64,000 bases of DNA from Portulaca oleracea (lineage: Eukaryota; Streptophyta; Magnoliopsida; Caryophyllales; Portulacaceae): contig CM055871.1 in NCBI GenBank assembly GCA_029582165.1, forward strand, positions 31,137,802 through 31,201,801, written 5' to 3'. The notes under the pieces are model-generated. The model saw nothing but the letters and a program-made list of their open reading frames with translations. It was not told where the DNA came from and made no database searches. Positions 59,001-64,000 of the stretch are shown here, piece by piece; the stretch's first letter is position 1, and each line of letters starts with the position of its first letter. The position numbers and the translations under genes were made by a program.

Positions 59001-60972
59001 CTGCCACTATTGATCTACCATTCAAAATTTGTCCTCCCCCCCCCCCCCCAAAAAAAAAAAAAAGAACGCACACACAGATCCTGCTTTAACTGTGGGTTTC
59101 CGATACATCAATTTGATTTGAGGATCTACTTATATAGGTTTTCTTTTAAATCACTAGGAAGTTCATGAGAATTCCACACAAGCAACTCAAAAAGATGTGA
59201 TGGAACTTGGAAGGTAAACTATTGCCTATTAGGCCTCCCAAACCTTAGTGTAGGGCAATTACGATGATTTACTGTTGTACGGACCAACACTAACGATGGT
59301 ATTTTGCAACAAGGACCAATACCTAACTTAACCCAATCCAGGGCATCAAGCAATCTTCAACAGCTCATGAGCCCAAACGCACATGGTCATGGTCTTCCAG
59401 CTCTAGGCATGCTAGCAATTAACTTGCCGTAAACTAAATGTAAATCCCACCAACCATGAATTCACAAATTAAGCTATCTAACAAGTGTATAATAGGCACG
59501 CTCATTTTCATCACGCAAAAGCAAGTGAAACAACAACCTTATACTAAAATCAAGCTGTAACAGTATTTACGACCCCCGATAATCTTGGAAAATCGGATCA
59601 TACACATCTTATATCAATTTAAATGGCAAGTGGAGGGCCCAGTTCCACAGCAATAGAGAAACATTCTCTCCACATAATCAACCATTGCAGACTATCAATC
59701 TTTTTAATAATTTTGACATACCCAAAGCCCCTGTCTAGTTATATTGAAACCCATAGTGGCTAGTTTTGTTGATTGTAATCAACAATTGTAATCAGACAAA
59801 ATTTAGAAAGTTGTTTGCATTACCATGTATGGTACCATAGCAACCCCGTAATTAAAATTCCCTTATAAGAATTACATATATTATGGTAAACTGGTAGTTA
59901 TGATTGTTCACCTAAAACCCAAGCACACGCATCACCCCCCCCCCCCCCAAACCCAACAAACAAAAACATCTCCTTTCTCTCCCTAACACACCCATTCTTC
60001 TCTCTTTCTTTCTTAGACATACCCATTCTTCTCTCACACACACAAACATATATAAAAAAAATTGAAAAAAAAAAGTATAATTAATTTCATTACATTTGTA
60101 ATAAACATGTAATGCAATCACTCTTTCTTTACATAGCATATTTAATTACATTACGTACTAGATTGCATTACACGCTTGTTACATCCAACCAAACGATATA
60201 TAAATCTACACCCACCAATCAAAATCTTAAAATCCCTCCACAACTAGAGCATGCCAAAATTCGGGTACGGGTCAAATTTGAGTCAGCCAATGTCAAACTT
60301 CAGATGTGAAATTGAAATCTCATTGCCTAGTTATTTTTGGGGTCGAGCAAGACCTAAACTTGGCTCAAAATCAAGTTCGGAGTTCAAACAATAGAAGCAA
60401 GAGAAATATTGTATCTGAATTTTCTATCAAATTGATAGATGTCAAAAGTTGGACAAAGAATCTATGACCACACCTGGTTGTTTTTAGGTCTGAAACATTC
60501 TAATATTTTGGGTATTCTGATCCTGCAAATTTCAATTCAATGTAAGAGCAAGTGATGGGCCCAATTCCACTGCAACATAGAAGCATTCTCTATTTCTCTC
60601 TACACTCAACAATTCAGTAGACCATCAATCTTTCTAAATTCTAATGATTATGCAATCCCCAAAGCCTCAGTCTTGTCATATCAAAACCCATAAATCCATA
60701 CCCACCAATCAAAAACCTCTTAAAACCCCCACAATTCATGATCAAACCACAAATCCATAAGACAAAGTGAACCCAACAAACTTGAAACATCAAGTACCCA
60801 GATAAACTAGTTACCAAAATTACGATTAATCCCACAAATTAAAATGAAAAGAAAGAGGATTTTGGGGTACCTGAGAGGAGAAAAACTTAGCAGAAATAGC
60901 AGCGAAGGCGGCGCAGAGGCCAGCGGCTACAGCCCAAGCGTAGCCTTTGCTTTGTCTCTCCTCACTTCCCAT
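50033..60972 (-). CDS. Small EamA/TMEM42-like membrane protein, gene spans 10.9 kb
   Basis: Three exons on the minus strand, 60972-60871, 57172-57002 and 50116-50033, all end in phase 0 with GT/AG borders and give 118 residues. Exon 1: MGSEERQSKGYAWAVAAGLC, AAFAAISAKFF. Exon 2: LVKYSLVIIFNVTMWGCYVN, then SSLQATVTNFATNFLSSGLA and LLFGEEL. Exon 3: WFAGALLIVIGVFVLTKSSL and a short charged tail. Four hydrophobic segments and the SSLQATV..N..SSGLAG..LFGE..S..W..G pattern match the EamA half-domain proteins known as TMEM42 in animals, about 120-150 residues long. This suggests a full-length protein in an intracellular membrane, possibly a transporter subunit; the substrate is unknown. Intron 2 (6.9 kb) contains the PIF palindrome. 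Intron 1 is 3.7 kb. Confidence 0.88.
50890..53664 (-). pseudogene. Left PIF/Harbinger copy (ORF1 and transposase, broken)
   Basis: From the ATG at 53664: ORF1 pieces PNQPTRRTSTRPNRGHNNSR, VRLVKCWINISMDPIF (SANT-like) and MTQEISQFNTDRKATIEEME, KRYFHRRIKEICEAND (NAM-associated C-terminus). The transposase pieces are NIFRRRFIM near 52170, then VDRLLQVGEACDFLSILGSI and RLHKVPTIILEAVASYDTWM near 51250-51080. SLNDINVLHR lies further on. The transposase is split by the hAT-like element at 51401-52023 and by stops. The motif GSID reads GSIY here, while the SLND motif is kept. The end of the transposase is missing. Confidence 0.8.
51401..52023. mobile_element. hAT-like element with 8-bp target duplication, inserted in the left PIF copy
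   Basis: Ends TAGGGATGTCAACGGGGCGG and, inverted, TAGGGATGGTAATGGGGCGG. Both flanks carry ACCGTATG (51393-51400 and 52024-52031). Subterminal runs of GGGGATGGGGACGGGG and their inverse surround an AT-rich core with no transposase. The 8-bp duplication fits hAT. The other PIF arm shows the empty site near 55725-55735. Glycine/aspartate and proline/serine frames inside are translations of the runs. Confidence 0.9.
53801..55018 (+). pseudogene. Right PIF/Harbinger ORF1 (SANT/NAM-associated), broken
   Basis: Starts MDLTWNDSFCDYLGQVMTSD and meets a stop after about 34 codons. It resumes with proline-rich sequence, PNQPTRRTSTRPNRGHNNSR, KQEDVRLVKCWINISMDPII and RNKLWEKVAVAYNDN (the SANT-like domain). 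After further frame breaks it ends MTQEISQFNTDRKATIEEMK, KEERRIMEMDLSKRSPYQRR and CEANGDPPPEFED. This is the Myb-like accessory protein that PIF/Harbinger transposases need for nuclear entry and DNA binding. Confidence 0.8.
55475..56420 (+). pseudogene. Right PIF/Harbinger DDE transposase, broken
   Basis: The first part reads REEANTRLYKDYFADDPAYT and FRRRLRMRGPLFLRTVEALG. After stops and shifts, VDRLLQVGEACDFPGMLGSI, DYMQRTWK, RLHKVPIIILEAVASHDTWM, FFGQPRSLNYMNVLHRSPVF, YFLSDEIYPKWATFVKTISY, VERQESIRKGVARAFGVLQA and RFGNVRALARF follow. The first catalytic Asp (GSID) and the last Glu (RQE) are kept, but the second Asp motif reads LNYMN instead of LNDxN. With several stops, it cannot make an active enzyme. 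Confidence 0.85.
56431..57001. other. Intron 2 of the TMEM42-like gene, right of the palindrome
   Basis: AT-rich, with simple foldback words but no gene. The natural intron ends at 57001. Confidence 0.5.
57173..60870 (-). other. Intron 1 of the TMEM42-like gene
   Basis: 3.7 kb without a gene. It has a pyrimidine tract at 58730-58900, C/A runs near 59035-59062, a C run near 59935-59949, a partial direct duplication (59620-60245 against 60545-60740) and a copy of a dispersed repeat at 60245-60530. Confidence 0.6.
60245..60535. repeat. Copy of the dispersed AATTCGGGT repeat
   Basis: GCCAAAATTCGGGTACGGGT, TTCAAACAATAGAAGCAAGAGAAATATTGTATCTGAA-like sequence and TTTTGGGTATTCTGATC match the copies at 19345 and 19755 in order. 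Confidence 0.45.
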
Positions 60973-61272
60973 ATCTTATCTTTCTATTGAGGTTATGATT
61001 TATAGTATAGATCAGTAAACCAAGACGATAGTCGGCGAAGCAGATTTCTTGGGTCGCAACCAAAATCAAAATCAAGAATTCAAGATACCATCTCACCGCC
61101 GACTTCCATATTCAGGGCTGACCCAAGCTGGGACTCACTTGTTCACTTTTACAAAACCCAAACAAATCAAACAATTTCTCCCTTGGTTACGTATTGGCCG
61201 TGGCCCACGGTTAAAAGTGATACAGTGAAATTTTAAAAAAAATTTAACTATAAATTTTTTGATATATATAAT
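60973..61272 (-). promoter_or_regulatory. Promoter region of the TMEM42-like gene
   Basis: About 300 bp between the ATG and the first hAT-like element. No strong TATA box can be fixed, and the leader probably begins near 61020-61060. The promoter is therefore closely bordered by mobile DNA. Confidence 0.35.
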
Positions 61273-62306
61273 TAGATATGTTAATCTTTGACCTAATTCG
61301 AAAATTTGACCTGAATTCACCCGAAAATTTTGGATTTTGAATATAATTTTCTCGATCCGAACTCAAAAAACCTGCAAATTAGCGAGTCAAACTCGATCCG
61401 CCCGTTTGACCCGAAAATTTTATTTTTTATGTTCAAATCTATCAAAATTTGTGATTTTTCGTTCGAATTCATGATTATTAAACTACAACCGCAACTCATT
61501 TATATGTTATTTCTTTAATTTAAGTTGAAATATTTATAATAATATATCGATATTAGAAGATAATCGTATTTTATTATGTATATTGTACAAAAATTAATAT
61601 TTAGAGACAAATTTTTTAAAAGAAAAGGCGGAAAAAAGTCGCAATCATAACCAGTTGGGTTGACCTAAAACTGGAATACACCGCCCGTATTTACCCGAAC
61701 CCAAAACACACTCGACCCATATTTACCCGAACCTAATATACGACCGACCCGCAACCCGCCCGCATTGACAGGTCTAATATGTACCATTGTTAGACCTGAC
61801 AATTCGAGCAGGTTACGGGTATGTCGTATATCGTATATCGGGTTCGGGTAAATATGGGTCGGGTGTGTTTCGAATGCGGGTCAATACGATCGATGTATTT
61901 CGGTTTTAGGTCAACCCAACGGGTTATGATTGCGACCTTATTCTATTTTTTCTTTTAAAACATTTGTCTTTAAATATTATTTTTGGTACAACATACATAA
62001 TAAAATATGATTATCTTCTAGTACCAATAGATTATTGTAAATATTTCAACTTAAATTAGAGAAATAACATATGAATGAGTTGCAGTTATAGTTTAATAGT
62101 CGTGAATTCCAACGAAAAGTCATAAATTCTAATAGATTTGAACGTAAAAAATAAAGTTTCCGGGTCAAACGGTGCGGGTCGGGTTTGACCTGCTAATTTC
62201 GCTTTTTCCGGGTTCGGTATATTTCGGGTTCGGGCCAAAAAAATCATGTTCAAAACCTATAATTTCCGTGAGGATTCGGGTCGAGTCAAGAATTGACAGA
62301 TCTAGT
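61273..62306. mobile_element. Inverted pair of hAT-like non-autonomous elements
   Basis: 61273-61779 (minus) and 61797-62306 (plus) are copies of one family, back to back around a spacer of about 15 bp. Ends read TAGACCTGACAATTCG and TAGATCTGTCAATTCT. Shared inner parts are ACCCGAACC/GGTTCGGGT words, TCAACCCAACGGGTTATGAT and the AT-rich core with TTGGTACAACATACATAATA. A third copy is at 21811-22545. No transposase. Confidence 0.75.
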
Positions 62307-64000
62307 ACATATAATTTGTGAAGATTTTGCAGTTGGTTAAGAAAGACTTCCAACAAAGTAGAAGGTGGAACGTAGGATCTTATACAAATCAAAGCTAAGA
62401 AAGGAAACAACCCAATGACATCATCTTCAATTCAAAGGAAAAAGAAGGAAAGAAACATAAACAATTATGATACTATAATGAATACTCTCAAGAGACTTAA
62501 ACCTATTTATGAGAGAAGGAATACAACAAGGAAGACACAACTCATGAGCAACACTTGAATACTTATTCTCTATTGTAATCAGTCACTATGGCTAATATTC
62601 GATCTTGTACTTTCATTGTTTATTATCCGCCTCTAAAGAAAGAGTTATGAAATGTGTTTTGTTATACACAACTAAATAGGATTTTTTTTTTTTTTTGGAC
62701 CATCCTATATATCCATGCATTCTAAAATAGAAAGAAAAATACCTTGCATTTTAAAATGAAAGGATGAAAGTAGCCTCCCCTTAATTAAAACAAAATATAG
62801 TGTTAGTTGACGTGGTTGATCTACTCCAATTCTTGAATTTGATCTCCTTATTTTATCTTTTTTTTTTCAACTTTGAATTCCTTGTTGTTCCCCTTTTGTT
62901 TAAATTGGTTTTGGATTATCAGATTTGATATTTGGATACCGAGTCCCTTGAATGATGGCTTAATGCAAATCTTCGTCCATTTAATTTTGCCATAGAAGTG
63001 CCATTAACGATGGTCAACTAAGATTATTTCATGCTAAAAGCTTTTAAAATCTGCTTGAATTAGAGTTGTTACATCTCAACTGAATTCATTTCTATTTCTC
63101 CAATTTTGTTGAACGAAGACCCGAATTATTTTTCTTAACCTAAATCTGACCTATTCTTCTCTCTTCTTGTAAATCATTAAATTTTGAATTCAAATGTTAC
63201 TTTTCTCGTACAAGAAGGCTCATAATTGAATAATTTTACTGGAATCTTCCTAAACTAATTCCTTTTTTCGACTCAAATAAGAAAGAAGGTTTTCTTAGCC
63301 TCGATCTCCATTCCCTTCTTCTTCAGATGCATCATTGTACTATTGGGAAAAAAATTTGAATCCCAAAATGATGGGTTTTGAAGCCACATACAACTTTGTG
63401 AGAAGAAAATGCAAGGTTAGTTGAAAGTCGACCCTAAAAGAAGAGAAATAATTAACACTAAGAGAGAAGCAGATATAGTGGCCTCCTACATTAGATTGTG
63501 CTTGAGCTTCCTAGATCCAAGTTCTCAGTTTCAACTCCATTTCTACTTTTTTTTAGAAACAAATGGTTTATAGGATTTTATGTACTTACCAATTGCAATG
63601 AACTCACTGACAATTTTAAACAACAATGAAAGAAGAGGAGATGGAGAGAAGAAGGGGTTTCATACATTAGTATTGACGAGGCTACATTTTTTTTAAAAAT
63701 AATTAGCGGGTAGACAACCAAATACCAAATTCATCTAACCGAAAAACCATGCCCATTAGAGCATGTTACACACTACTATACAACTCTATTACTTGACATA
63801 TAGACTAAGTAGTATAACCTCAACTAGCTCCTAGAAACCCCACGAAACCAAAAATAGCAACAACCCAACAAGCAAAAACTGATAAAAATACATCTACAAA
63901 CAAACTGATGATAGCTTAAGTCAGCTTTTTATTGGACCCACGCGTTGCTCCATCTTTTCTAGCTTTCATGTCTCCCATAACCTCAGCTCATTAAGGCAAC
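62307..64000. other. Gene-free right end
   Basis: AT-rich sequence with short A and T runs. I see no frame with a family signature, no inverted element with clear ends and no RNA gene. Confidence 0.5.

Noticed and set aside
1..64000. CRISPR arrays, bacterial operons, tRNA or rRNA genes
   Set aside because: This is spliced plant DNA; no spaced short repeats of CRISPR form were seen and no tRNA or rRNA conserved box was recognised by eye. A tRNA scan would be needed to exclude a diverged copy.

Overview
This is a nuclear, AT-rich, intron-containing plant sequence. The gene families (PPR proteins, a plant B3 factor, a BASIC PENTACYSTEINE factor, a group I bZIP, a defensin-like secreted peptide) and the repeat content (MULE, hAT, PIF/Harbinger, Stowaway, Ty3/gypsy and LINE remnants) point to a eudicot with a gene-poor, transposon-rich arm. 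I cannot name the species. Coding regions were rebuilt by joining open frames at GT/AG sites that keep phase. Exon joins are inferred, not backed by transcripts.

Region by region: 1-2.07 kb is repeat debris (foldback, AT microsatellite, LINE fragment). 2.07-5.4 kb holds a small B3-domain gene on the minus strand. Its apparent leader exon and promoter are a diverged copy of the leader and promoter of the BPC gene at 35-38.7 kb. 5.4-11.3 kb is minisatellite, direct repeats and a decayed Ty3/gypsy pol. 11.36-13.76 kb is a DYW-type PPR gene (+), tail to tail with a group I bZIP gene (-, 14.58-17.92 kb). 18-22.5 kb is nested MITEs and LINE remnants. 23.59-29.32 kb is a P-class PPR gene (+) with a 4.5-kb repeat-filled intron. 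29.3-35.2 kb is MITEs plus one decayed coding fragment. 35.21-36.44 kb is the BPC gene (-), with a 2.1-kb intron in its 5' UTR. 38.9-41.5 kb holds two long foldback elements; the second is MULE-like, with an intact 9-bp target duplication and a gene-like exon inside. 44.6-46.2 kb is a short non-autonomous LTR element. 48.0-48.3 kb is a two-exon cysteine-rich secreted peptide gene (-). 50.03-60.97 kb is one small TMEM42/EamA-like membrane protein gene (-, 118 aa) spread over almost 11 kb. Its second intron carries a 5.5-kb near-palindrome of two head-to-head PIF/Harbinger elements, one of them hit by a hAT-like element. 61.3-62.3 kb is an inverted pair of hAT-like elements. No gene is seen from there to 64 kb.

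The genes do not form a pathway. They are unrelated housekeeping, regulatory and organelle-RNA genes embedded in mobile DNA. The most unusual items are the probable chimeric B3 gene driven by a duplicated BPC leader and promoter, the giant PIF palindrome inside a living gene's intron, the gene-fragment-carrying MULE-like element, and the short defensin-like gene.
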